A stretch of 11,564 nucleotides of DNA from Gloeophyllum trabeum ATCC 11539 (lineage: Eukaryota > Basidiomycota > Agaricomycetes > Gloeophyllales > Gloeophyllaceae). Positions 1-7,712 of the stretch are shown one piece after another; within the stretch, counting starts at the first letter, position 1; the number at the start of each line of letters is the position of its first letter. The DNA lies in assembly GCF_000344685.1 (NCBI RefSeq), contig NW_006920429.1, positions 409,450 through 421,013 on the forward strand, in the 5' to 3' direction. Position numbers and translations under genes: made by a program. The notes beneath the pieces are model-generated. The model saw only the letters and a program-made list of their open reading frames with translations. It was not told the origin of the DNA and did no database searches.

Positions 1-542
1 AGTGACTGACTGGTCCTCATAAGACGAACTCGGGGGACATTTATGTATACAGAGTACTAAAAAAATGCACTAATAATGCCCATACCATCTGCCCGCGAAT
101 ACATTTCCAAAAATTGAGTCGACACCTTGTCATATGGACTCCTGACGAATTCTTTGAGCCTAGTGCAAACTGCCAGTATGCTATGGAGGTTATCTGCCAC
201 GGCCATTCTATTATTGTCTCTGCACGGGGTATGACGCGGAGTAGATACGACTCTATGCGACTCTGACACCACTTGGACGGGGGGCGAGTACGTCTGGTGG
301 CGCGCGCCAAGCGCGCGCTGCCATTCACGGTCAGCACGTGGTCATGATCAGACTTCAATGCAGTCTGCAAAGCCAATTCATGACGACTGTGCAGTGGGTG
401 AAGTACATGAAACTTGAAGTGAAGTGAGACAGTCTGCAAAGTGACCTCACTGCAGGAGCAACACTACCAAGACGTGTCCGAAAGCAAGCTCGATTTTGAC
501 TTTAGCCCATAGCCAACAGTTGCGGACCTTCTCGCACCAAAG
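1..542. other. Unassigned left-edge sequence
   Basis: I see no gene here that I can support. The reading frames present have no recognisable domain and no convincing splice context. Visible structure is small: two adjacent perfect palindromes, TGGCGCGCGCCA at 298-309 and AGCGCGCGCT at 310-319, together forming an alternating C/G tract, and a 12-nt direct repeat CAGTCTGCAAAG at 361-372 and 430-441. The 3' end of a gene lying beyond the left edge cannot be excluded. Confidence 0.4.
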
Positions 543-682
543 TTGGTAAGCTTGTGCTATCATCGTTTTGCAAACTACTATAAGACGTGGGGCGGGGGGA
601 CACTAGCTGACGAAACGTCCCTCCCACCATCATCCAGGAACATGTTTACACTGTTGGGGTTAGACCATGGTAAAAGGTTGAG

Positions 683-865
683 CAGCCAATCAGAAGCAGA
701 GGAACAAATGGTTGTAACTCCCGCGGCGCCCGGGACTAGCCGGGACTCCCACTCAAGGGAGACTCCAGGTACTTTCTCGAGTCCCAAACTCCCTAGCACT
801 GGAGGATTTGGTATCTTTAGGGCCAGGCAGAAGGTTGTACAAAAGAGAATTCCCAGCCAATCAGA
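683..865 (+). repeat. Two copies of CAGCCAATCAGA
   Basis: The same 12-mer occurs at 683-694 and 854-865 in the same orientation. The second copy is the loop of the 797-928 hairpin. The 12-mer contains a good CCAAT-box (HAP/NF-Y type) core. Whether it is regulatory or simply part of a larger mobile element reaching left of the hairpin cannot be decided from one copy. Confidence 0.45.
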
Positions 866-928
866 GCCTGTGGAATTCCCTTTCATACAACCTTCTGCCC
901 GGCCCTAAAGATTCCAAATCCTCCAGTG
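797..928. mobile_element. 132-bp hairpin MITE-like foldback element
   Basis: Two 57-nt arms, 797-853 and 872-928, are inverted copies of each other with 52 of 57 positions matching. They are separated by an 18-nt loop (854-871). Each arm starts from the outside with CACTGGAGGATTTGG, and both outer ends are flanked by TAG (794-796 and 929-931), which looks like a 3-bp target-site duplication. CACTG/CACTA ends with a 3-bp duplication are known for CACTA (EnSpm/CMC) DNA transposons, so a CACTA-derived MITE is a reasonable inference. There is no transposase, so the element is non-autonomous or a fossil. The loop contains a CCAAT-box-like CAGCCAATCAGA also seen at 683-694. Inverted structure: very sure. 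Family: uncertain. Confidence 0.8.
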
Positions 929-931
929 TAG

Positions 932-1753
932 CTGAGTCGGTGGGGGGGGGCATAAATGCATTTTTATCTATGGCGGCGACCCGGGGCTCAAGACTTTAAA
1001 GCAAAATAAATAATAATACAGTAAGTATATATGTTCAACGCGTCCCAGACGCGTTCCTGTCGTCCTTCACCAGTGGTCTGCCTGCCGTCTGACGCTTGCT
1101 CGTATTGTGGGTTCTGAAATAAGGCTTATCCTGAGTGGACGGCCGACAGAAAATATGTCGCCTATGTTGTTGTCCAGTCTAGTCTGTGTTCGAATGCGGA
1201 TGCTTACAGCCAGTATACAGAACGTAGCAAACATTCTAGTTTGATGGGAAAGACAATATCATAGCCAGAGACACTGCAGGTATTTTTCCGTTTGTTATAG
1301 AAGATGTAGCATTGATGTTACCTTGCGCCGTGAGTGTAGCCCTAGCGGGGCTTGAGAGCACCTGCGAGTCAAGCGTCGTCGCGCGTACATGGACGTATTC
1401 CGCGTTTGGATGTATACATGTACGCCATGAATCACTTCACTCTGCACTACGTTGTGAGTACATTTATCCTGCGGCTAAACTCGTCCAGGCTATCCGATAT
1501 CATTCCATTCCATATAGCTTCATTATGCTCGGTCTATCTCGACTAAACTCCGTAGTGAAAGTTATTGGTATGAATATAAAGATCCTGCTCAACCGCAGGT
1601 GCCGAGGTCTTTAACCCAGTTCCAGGATGATCAAAGTGAGGGCTCGTTGCTCATATATCGACGTTTCACGGATCCTCTGGCTGATATCCTTACCTTAAGC
1701 CATCGAACTAAGGCCTGAGGCCGTATGTAAGTCCTATGCCCGAGAGAACTTAG
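932..1753. other. Intergenic stretch, nothing recognised
   Basis: AT-richer and irregular sequence follows the hairpin element, including a G tract at about 941-949. Frames of 64 to 100 residues between 1312 and 1614 show no domain, no signal peptide and no splice support, so I do not call them genes. The only local symmetry I noted is an 8-bp inverted pair, CGTACATG at 1384-1391 and CATGTACG at 1417-1424. Confidence 0.4.
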
Positions 1754-2358
1754 TTGCGTTGGAAGGCGACGATCACTTTGGCTCATACCCAGCTGGGGGT
1801 GAGAGCGCTTTCAAGCACCGGCTTGGATCGTCTCGCCTCGTCACTGCAAGAGCGAGCAGATGTTGTTGGGGTCGTACATCCCTGGTCCCGCGTGGACGAC
1901 ACCAATGTAGATCACAAGATCGCTATGCTCACCGGGCGGTGCGTCCCGCGATCATTGAGTTTGCGTTGGATTGCTGTGGTGAGTTCGTCGACTCGATCAG
2001 CGATGATGATGTGAGTCTCGGCGCTTCATTCTCTGATGTTACCGCGATTCATAAAGTCTCCCTGACCGTCACCGGTACACCATCGTCTTGGCTATGGAGG
2101 TTACGGCCTCCCAACGCGATTCGTGACCCCTCCACTGCTCATGGATACTGGGCCTACATGTTCGGACGCTCGGAGGACTACTGTCACGGGTGGGCCGTGA
2201 ACGTCGTCGCTCTAACTCAAAGGCTCACCCTAATCCATACGGATGACCCATAGACTCGGATTATTTAGGAGTATGCGCGCGGGTGCATACCTCAATGACA
2301 ACACCAAATTCGAACCGTTCGTAACGTTCATACGACGACCAGCACGCGGCAACGCATC
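1754..2358 (+). other. GC-richer, coding-like but unresolved stretch
   Basis: Two overlapping plus-strand frames stay open here: 1754-2014, and 1759-2253, the latter about 164 residues. Base composition is more gene-like than the flanks, and possible donors such as GTGAGT occur (for example around 2010). I could not find a splice pattern giving one coherent protein, nor any known domain. It may be the upstream part of whatever the tandem coding-like repeat just downstream derives from, that is a decayed or unrecognised gene. Confidence 0.2.
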
Positions 2359-2820
2359 GCTCGCAATCACGATCTAGATGTGAGTACGTAGACGAAGATA
2401 ACGCAGCTACAATTCCGACTGAAATCCCGATGCGGTCTAGCTTTGATTCTTTCCTTGACCGGGCGTATCTGTATGCGGGATATCTTCCAATCGGAGGCGA
2501 TCATCACCCGGATCCCTGCCGACAAAATACAGCCAGTTCGCTACCTCCAGCAGTCCCCTGGTAGGCCGCGAAGGGTTTGATAGCAGGAGTCTCTGGGAAG
2601 GTTTCCTCGGCCTTATGGCTCGCAATCACACGTAAGTCGCAGAAGAGCATGTGGCACACGTATCGGACTGAAACCCTGATACAGGATAGCTTTGATTCAT
2701 CCTTGGACCGGTACTATCTGCGTGCGTGGTACCCTCCAATCGGAGAGGCTAATCTCCCCGAGCCTTCCGAGGCCGTCAACGGGAGAAATGCAGACAATCC
2801 CGAGGTGCCTTGGTACGCCG
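2359..2820 (+). repeat. Diverged tandem duplication of a coding-like segment
   Basis: Unit A (2359-2569) and unit B (2618-2820) align along most of their length, with small indels and an offset of about 249-259 nt. Shared blocks include GCTCGCAATCAC (2359, 2618), GACTGAAA (2417, 2666), TAGCTTTGATTC, CTTCCAATCGGAG versus CCTCCAATCGGAG, and CCTGGTAGGCCG versus CTTGGTACGCCG. In one plus-strand frame the units read SFDSFLDRAYLYAGYLPIGG and SFDSSLDRYYLRAWYPPIGE, and several differences there are synonymous, which suggests past coding. Unit A hits a stop at about 2563 in this frame. The parent family is not recognised. A pseudogene or rapidly diverging repeat-containing gene is likely. Confidence 0.6.
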
Positions 2821-3180
2821 AGCTGGTGAGGAAACTTCGTACCATTTCTGCTGGCTTCACACCTCATTCATTAATATCGGGTCCGATTCACCTTCACCTT
2901 CCCCATCAGCGCCTCCCGTCCACAGGCAAGCAGCGAATCGGCGTCCATCATTTCCACACCTTTGCCCGCAACGGGTAAGAGATGATCCGTTGCCTAGACT
3001 CTGATATACCGTCATAGGAAGTCCACGTGGCAAATCGCCTTGGCTCCGACCGCTTCGCCGGTCTCACAGCGCTGACATCAAGCTCGCCACCCAGCAAGCG
3101 CCGCGTTCCCCGGGTTGCTCTGGCTCGCACCTCTGGTCGGCATGATAGTTTGCTTTCCTTTCCACCCACTTTCACCATCC
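2821..3180. promoter_or_regulatory. Upstream region of the NT-C2 gene
   Basis: This is non-coding as far as I can see and leads into the 3219 start codon. It becomes pyrimidine-rich near the gene (about 3150-3180, CTTTCCTTTCCACCC), as in many fungal core promoters and leaders. I found no clear TATA box. Frames on the other strand here (for example 2948-3178) have no recognisable content. Confidence 0.35.
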
Positions 3181-3210
3181 ATGCCTAACCGCCTGACCTC
3201 GGCTCACTAA
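3181..3210 (+). promoter_or_regulatory. Possible 9-codon upstream ORF
   Basis: A short ORF (MPNRLTSAH then TAA) ends 8 nt before the 3219 start codon. If the transcript starts upstream of 3181, this uORF would lie in the leader of the NT-C2 gene and could lower translation of the main ORF. The transcription start is unknown, so this is conditional. Confidence 0.35.
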
Positions 3211-3218
3211 AGACAAAA

Positions 3219-4776
3219 ATGTCAGGCGCCACCGTCCAGGACCCTGCGGTTGCCAGCACGTCGAACCCGGACTCCAATTATTCTACAGCTCATGGCGGCA
3301 TACGCTCTCAGCTCGCACAGCTGCGTCCCAAACACGCGGTATTCCAGGTCAAGCTCAGTATTCACCAAGTCTCGAACGTCCCTTACGTCCGCGGGGAGTT
3401 TGGCGTCAAGTGGCGGTTCAAGAACGTCGTGTCCGCCCCGCCGCACACCAGCTTCCTGTCAAGGATAAGGGCGCACCGGACGACCTCCGGGCGCTCGAGT
3501 GTGAAGGGGAAGGAGAAGGCGGTGGAGGGGCCGGAGATTGTTGTGCACGACGAGGACGAGGCGGATCAGGGGTCGGCGGGGTCGGGCGAGGACCAGTACT
3601 CGCTCGGGGAATGGGGCGAGCGGAAAGCGAACGCGAACCTCTCGAGTCTCTCCTTGGACCTGCTCAAGCCGGCGCCGGTGTCCCCGAAGGCCCCTCTCTC
3701 GCCCATGAGCACGAGCACGCCCTCGGATTCGCAGAGCTCGCTCGGGAACGGCGTCGTGTACTCGGACGCGAAAGGCATGACCGAGTACCTCCCCCTGCGG
3801 GGGCACAGCGTCAAGTGGGAGCACACAATCACGGTCGTGGTGCAGATGGACGTGCAGCGGGACACGCTGGATCTGCTGCCGAACGAGCTGAAGCTCGTGG
3901 TAAAGCAGGTGCGTCGCGGGCAAAGTCGACCCTTTGGCTTTTGTGTACTCACGCCGTATTCAGCGCGTTATCCCCGGCGACCCAGACTCACCGGAGAACC
4001 CGCGGCTAGGCCACGTCCTGCTTAACCTCGCCGAATACGCCAACGCAGGGCCTGTCACTCGAAACTACCTTCTCCGGCAGAGCAAGACCAACGCTATCCT
4101 AAAGGTGTGACCCGCCTCCCTTTCCCTCACCTTGCCCTACTAACCTGCCCCACAGCTGACAGTCGAGCTGACGCACATCGGCGGTGAAACCCGCTTCCGC
4201 GCGCCGCCTTTGCGCAAGGGCGAGATCCTGGCCGGCGTCTCGGGCCTGCTCTCCAACGACGCGTACCGCTCGCCAGCGTGGCTCTCCCGCACGCTCGACC
4301 TGTACGGCGACGTGCCCGGGCTCGACCTCGGGCGCGACGGCCCGCGCACGACGGAGACGCTCATCGAGGCGATCTTCAATCCCGTGCCGACGACGAGCGA
4401 CGCGGATTCGCCGTTCACGTACTACGTCCCGCCGGGGTCGGCGAAGGCGCGGGAGCTCGAGGAGAAGGAGAAAGTGAAGGAGGATAGCAGCAGCGGGACG
4501 CTGGACTCGGAGGAGAAGCGGAGCGTGGTGAGCGGGACGGATAGCGCGAGCGTGCTCACGAGCTCGGGGGCGTCCCCATCGCTCGCGAGCGGGTCGAATT
4601 CGGATGCGGGGAGTGCGAGTGGGAAGCATAAGGGCTGGTGGTCGCGGCACAAGCTTGGCGCTGTGCACACGAGTCGCCCCGGGACGCCTAATTTATTGTT
4701 GAGGAGGCAAGAGAGGGAGCGTCCTATCATCAACATCGTCCCCCCACGGACAGAGAGCGGGGTTGGGAAGGCTTGA
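3219..4776 (+). CDS. EEIG1/EHBP1 N-terminal (NT-C2) domain protein
   Basis: Predicted exons 3219-3908, 3964-4104 and 4156-4776 join to 483 aa. Both introns are GT-AG (55 and 51 nt), and the second has a clear CTAAC branch site just before its acceptor. The start ATG follows AAAA, a favourable context. The protein has the split pattern of an NT-C2 domain: FQVKLSIHQVSNVPYVRGEF (about residues 42-61) and VKWRFKNV, then a Ser/Pro/acidic insert (about 75-190), then VKWEHTITVVVQMD, LPNELKLVVKQ, GHVLLNLAEYANAG and KLTVELTHIGG (to about residue 290). The C-terminal part is Ser/Gly-rich and basic, probably disordered. In animals NT-C2 proteins (EHBP1, EEIG1) link membranes or endosomes to actin. A membrane-associated role here is inference from the family. 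The next gene converges on it from the right. Confidence 0.9.
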
Positions 4777-5315
4777 GCGTGGTATGATAGAAGGACAGCG
4801 GTAGGATAAGGTCTTTATAATGGTCGGTTATTCCTCTTGTATTTCCCTCATCTTTCTTGGTCGGTCCTCTCTCTCTTTCCTGATTTTAGGCTAACTTTAT
4901 GACTTTCGAGATTTCTCTGTTTCGTATGATAGAATCGGTTCCTACGCCTCCTCCACCTGACATCGCGATCACTCACTTCCTGCATCCGCTCGCTTTGCCG
5001 TAATATATAGTATACCGTGTACATGCTCAGTCAATCAACTCTGCTAGGAGTCTTCCTCATGAGCGATAGACGCATACGGTATGGGCGCCTCCGCGATTAC
5101 CACAGAAGTTTGTCATCTTTGCTTGTTACCTATCACTTACGACGTCCACTGGCAACGGATACCATATGCAACGTCGTGAAGTGAATTGCAGGGGCAGAAG
5201 GTCACGATCCGGACGGCCAGAGAGACCGAAGCGGCGGATATTGTCTTTCGCCAGATGTAAGATTGACTCAGTGGATGCAGCACGTACAATAAACATACTT
5301 TTATGTCAGGAGACC
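4777..5315. other. Tail-to-tail intergenic region
   Basis: This lies between the NT-C2 stop codon (+) and the bL28m stop codon (-). It should hold both 3' UTRs. T-rich and pyrimidine-rich runs follow the NT-C2 stop (about 4815-4925), and AT-rich sequence follows the bL28m stop on the minus strand (about 5285-5305). Two short frames of 60 codons here have no recognisable content. I see no other gene or repeat. Confidence 0.5.
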
Positions 5316-5817
5316 TCATGCTGTTGGTGCACCCTCCACAGGGCTTGACGGGGACTCGGGCAGGACCTCCGTTACACTCGGTTGTGCAGCCTCCGCCGCA
5401 GGGGCTTGAGCACCCAGACTCTTCTGCGCCAACTTCTCCTCCACAAGCACCCTCAACCGCATTCCCTCGTACCCAAGATAATCCGACTTTGTCTTCAACA
5501 AATACGCGTCCAGCCCGCGCTCCAATCCGCCGTACTTGGAATCCACATCAGCCGTCGTCCACTACAGCATCAATGGATTCAACCTTTTTAATCGTGCGCA
5601 TCGCCTTCGTCGTGAGCTTCAGCTTGATCTTCTCGCCCAGCGCCTCGGAGAAGATCCGCTTCGTGTGCACGTTGGGGAGCCACGTCCGCTTGGTCTTGTT
5701 CTTCGAGAAGGGGACGCTGTTCCCGCTCTGCTTCATTTTGCCGTGGAAGAGGCCGAGCTGGGATCGCTTGAATGGCTGGCTGACGACAGCCGAGAAGAGG
5801 GGTATTGAAGGCAGCAT
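5316..5817 (-). CDS. MRPL28: Mitochondrial large-subunit ribosomal protein bL28m
   Basis: On the minus strand, exons 5817-5584 and 5534-5316 join to 150 aa. The 49-nt GT-AG intron (5583-5535) has a CTGAT branch site, and removing it restores the continuous motif AMRTIKK-YGGLERGLDAYL. The bL28 core spans about residues 16-115: FKRSQLGLFHGK, NKTKRTWLPNVHTKRIFSEA, GEKIKLKLTTKAMRTIKK and GYEGMRLR. The last 35 or so residues are an Ala/Pro/Glu-rich tail. bL28m (yeast Mrpl24) is a structural protein of the mitochondrial 54S subunit. The N-terminus MLPSIPLFSAVVSQPFKR, with few acidic residues, fits an import signal. A leader intron (5926-5864) may precede it, and its removal would create an alternative in-frame ATG 16 codons upstream. 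Identity is strong; the exact start is open. Confidence 0.9.
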
Positions 5818-5863
5818 GGTGCTTGCGGATGAGGGGAAGGACGAAGGTGTTGCGCGAAATTCC

Positions 5864-5926
5864 CTGAAATTGAATTATTAGCTTAGCTTATTATATTTTT
5901 ATTTGGAGTTACTGCATAAAGCTTAC
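5864..5926 (-). other. Probable leader intron of bL28m (63 nt)
   Basis: On the minus strand, donor GTAAGC (5926-5921) and acceptor TTTCAG (ending 5864) frame a 63-nt AT-rich stretch that includes GCTAAT/GCTAAG branch-like sites. Splicing joins ...GATAAT to GGAATTTCG, which forms ATG across the junction (A 5928, T 5927, G 5863). This ATG is in frame with the bL28m ORF and has A at -3 and G at +4. Use of this intron is inferred from the splice signals alone. Confidence 0.55.
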
Positions 5927-6012
5927 ATTATCCGCAACGACGTTGAATAACCGCCGTCAAAACGCTGTCACATCTTGTCAACTCCTTCAACCTTGTCGCC
6001 TCTGCGACGCCC
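5927..6012. promoter_or_regulatory. Compact bidirectional promoter/leader
   Basis: The bL28m gene (-) and the basic-protein gene (+, ATG at 6013) are transcribed away from each other. Only 195 nt separate their start codons, part of which is the likely bL28m leader intron, so at most about 86 nt lies between the leader intron donor and the plus-strand ATG. No TATA box is obvious. Initiation for both genes must lie within this span or overlap the opposite transcript. Confidence 0.5.
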
Positions 6013-7127
6013 ATGCAGAAATGCCGGCAGCTCAAACTAGGGAGGCTGCCCAAGGGCAAGGCGCTTAGGTCCGTTAAAGTGAGTATATCCCCAATTTCAC
6101 CGCTCAATACAAGATCGGCGTGCGGAATATAGCTGCCTTTATGTCGAGTGCTTCGTATCCCTGCCATGCACATCTTCCAAATGGAAGAACTATGGCATGG
6201 ACTCGCGGAACTCGACATAAGAGCAACAGTTTGCCGGGGAACTATTTTCTGTTCCATCCCCTTTTCTTTCCCGACGTGCAAGCGCTGGCGTAGACGGGAG
6301 TCAACACCCGGCAAGCTCTCCATCTCACTCTAAGAACCCACTAATGTCGTACAGTTCAGGGGCACCACCCCCGGAGACCCTTTCCGCATCTGGAATACCC
6401 GCCCGACGCACCTCGTCGACCCCACACATCCCGCTGCGCGCCTCCCCAAGCGCTCCCTCCTCTCCCTCCTCCCCTCCTACACCCACACCGCCTTCTCCGT
6501 GCGCGCGCTCCCCAAGGCGCTGCTCGACAGCGGCGACAGGCCGTTCCGCGTCGCGCCGCCCACGGGCGACGATGCAAAGGTCGTCACGATGAGCGCGCCG
6601 ATGATCGTCGGCAAGAAGGCGGTGTACAAAGATGCGTATATTAGGAGGAAGATCATGCGCAAGGTGAAGTTTGCGCTCGGGCTGGTCGTGGCGAAGGGCG
6701 CGGAGGGCGCGAGGGTGAGGACGGCCTCGGGGAAGGAGAAGGATGTGTTGGTGCAGGGAGAGACGGATAGGCGGCTCGTACTGCAAGGCGAGCTTTCGTC
6801 GGGCCGCGTGTGATGATACTTACGCTGATGATGATCCCTGCTTAGATTGGTCGTACGTATTTTCTCCCAGCCTCGAGGTCTACAGGATGCCCTACGAAAC
6901 CCTGGTGCCCGCCCTCCGAGATGCCCTTATCAAGATCCGCTCGCGCGCTCTCGTGCTGGAAGAGACGCGCTGGGGACAGGATAAGCAGGAACGACGCCCT
7001 CAGGTTAGTCGTCTTTCTATGCTTACATTGATGAGCATCTGATCCTCTCTTCTTGTTATCGCAGGCATCTGCTGAGAAGTGCAACGCTCCCCGTCGTAAC
7101 GGCAGCCAGTTGAACAGGCGTCCATAG
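6013..7127 (+). CDS. Basic protein of unknown function, possibly mitochondrial
   Basis: Exons 6013-6078, 6355-6787, 6846-7003 and 7065-7127 join to 239 aa. Intron 1 is 276 nt, long for this locus (GTGAGT donor, CACTAAT branch, TACAG acceptor). Intron 2 (6788-6845, 58 nt) has a GC donor and a CTGAT branch. Intron 3 (7004-7064) is GT-AG. The GC donor is the junction that rejoins LVLQ to DWSYVFSPSLEVYRMPYETL without a stop; the flanking GT donors I tested give the wrong phase. The first 22 residues have eight Lys/Arg and no acidic residue, as in a mitochondrial targeting signal. Later segments include RIWNTRPTHLVDP, KKAVYKDAYIRRKIMRKVKF and LEVYRMPYETLVPALRDALI. I do not recognise the family. 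A mitochondrial role, suggested by the N-terminus and the divergent bL28m neighbour, is inference only. Exon 1 is the least certain part. Confidence 0.72.
6140..6219. repeat. Imperfect 80-bp palindrome inside intron 1
   Basis: The sequence from TATGTCGAGT (6140) to ACTCGACATA (ending 6219) can fold on itself. It has a perfect 10-bp outer stem, a TGCCAT/ATGGCA middle block and a TCTTCCA/TGGAAGA inner block (6173-6179 with 6182-6188), with mismatches and a small bulge between. TA dinucleotides stand at both ends. It lies within the 276-nt first intron of the 6013-7127 gene. It may be a very small foldback element that lengthened the intron, or an RNA hairpin. Confidence 0.6.
6788..6845 (+). other. 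GC-AG intron 2 of the basic-protein gene
   Basis: The donor reads CAAG|GCGAGC and the acceptor CTTAG, with a CTGAT branch-like site (about 6825) upstream of the acceptor. Splicing joins LVLQ to DWSYVFSPSLEV through a split GAT codon. The candidate GT donors nearby give wrong phases, and read-through hits TGA at 6811-6813. Support rests on frame only, since the family is unknown. Confidence 0.65.
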
Positions 7128-7712
7128 AGGGACCGGTCACCGAAGCGTCAAGTGTCAAAGAAGGATCAAACTAACGATCTGCGCGTGCAAGGGTCGCGCA
7201 AGCACCCCCGTCTGTCTACAGGCACCCAGCAGACAGAACGCTCCTGGATTCACCGGACGAGCACCCGCATAGCGATCTGTGCATTTGCACAAGGTACCAG
7301 AATCCGGTGCCTCGCGTATAGTAACGGAGGCCAGCCTGCTCTCTGACCACCTGCTCTCTCCGTGGGGAATACTACGTGAACCCGACCCTCGAAATTCTAC
7401 TTGCGGTGTCCGCATCCAGTGCGTCGTCAGCCTTGGCGTTATGCCAGGCCACGCCGACGGCGGATCGGAACCCACGGCATACGCGGACTGACCGCGTCCG
7501 CCGACCCAGGCTTTCGAAGCCAAGACCATCATCACCACCGGGCAACCGACGTCACACTCGTCCATGTCATATCAATACCACCATCTAATGTCTACACCAC
7601 CCCTAGTCTGTCTGTCCATCCGAAGTGCTGCATCCGAATCAATGCAGGTTCACTTGCACTGGGGTATCATCGCGCATATACACGTGTATGCGGGCCCCGA
7701 CTCTACGTCGTA
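7128..7712. other. Tail-to-tail intergenic region
   Basis: This 585-nt stretch lies between the stop codons of two convergent genes and should hold their 3' UTRs. A minus-strand frame of 136 codons (7155-7565) is open but reads as low-information sequence without any motif, so I do not call it a gene. A short hairpin, GCGGAC at 7483-7488 with GTCCGC at 7496-7501, is the only local structure I noted. Confidence 0.45.

Noticed and set aside
41..439. 132-codon minus-strand frame
   Set aside because: No recognisable domain, no splice context and irregular composition. An open frame of this length is expected by chance.
3459..3952. Long minus-strand frames opposite NT-C2 exon 1
   Set aside because: They are antisense to a GC-rich coding exon with clear NT-C2 motifs on the plus strand. 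They are shadows of its codon bias.
4099..4668. 189-codon minus-strand Arg-rich frame
   Set aside because: It is antisense to NT-C2 exon 3 and has the Arg/Ala-rich make-up typical of shadow frames in GC-rich genes.
5137..5319. 60-codon minus-strand frame overlapping the bL28m stop
   Set aside because: It lies in the expected bL28m 3' UTR and shows no conserved features.
7155..7565. 136-codon minus-strand frame between convergent genes
   Set aside because: No motif or splice support, and its position matches the expected 3' UTRs of both neighbours.
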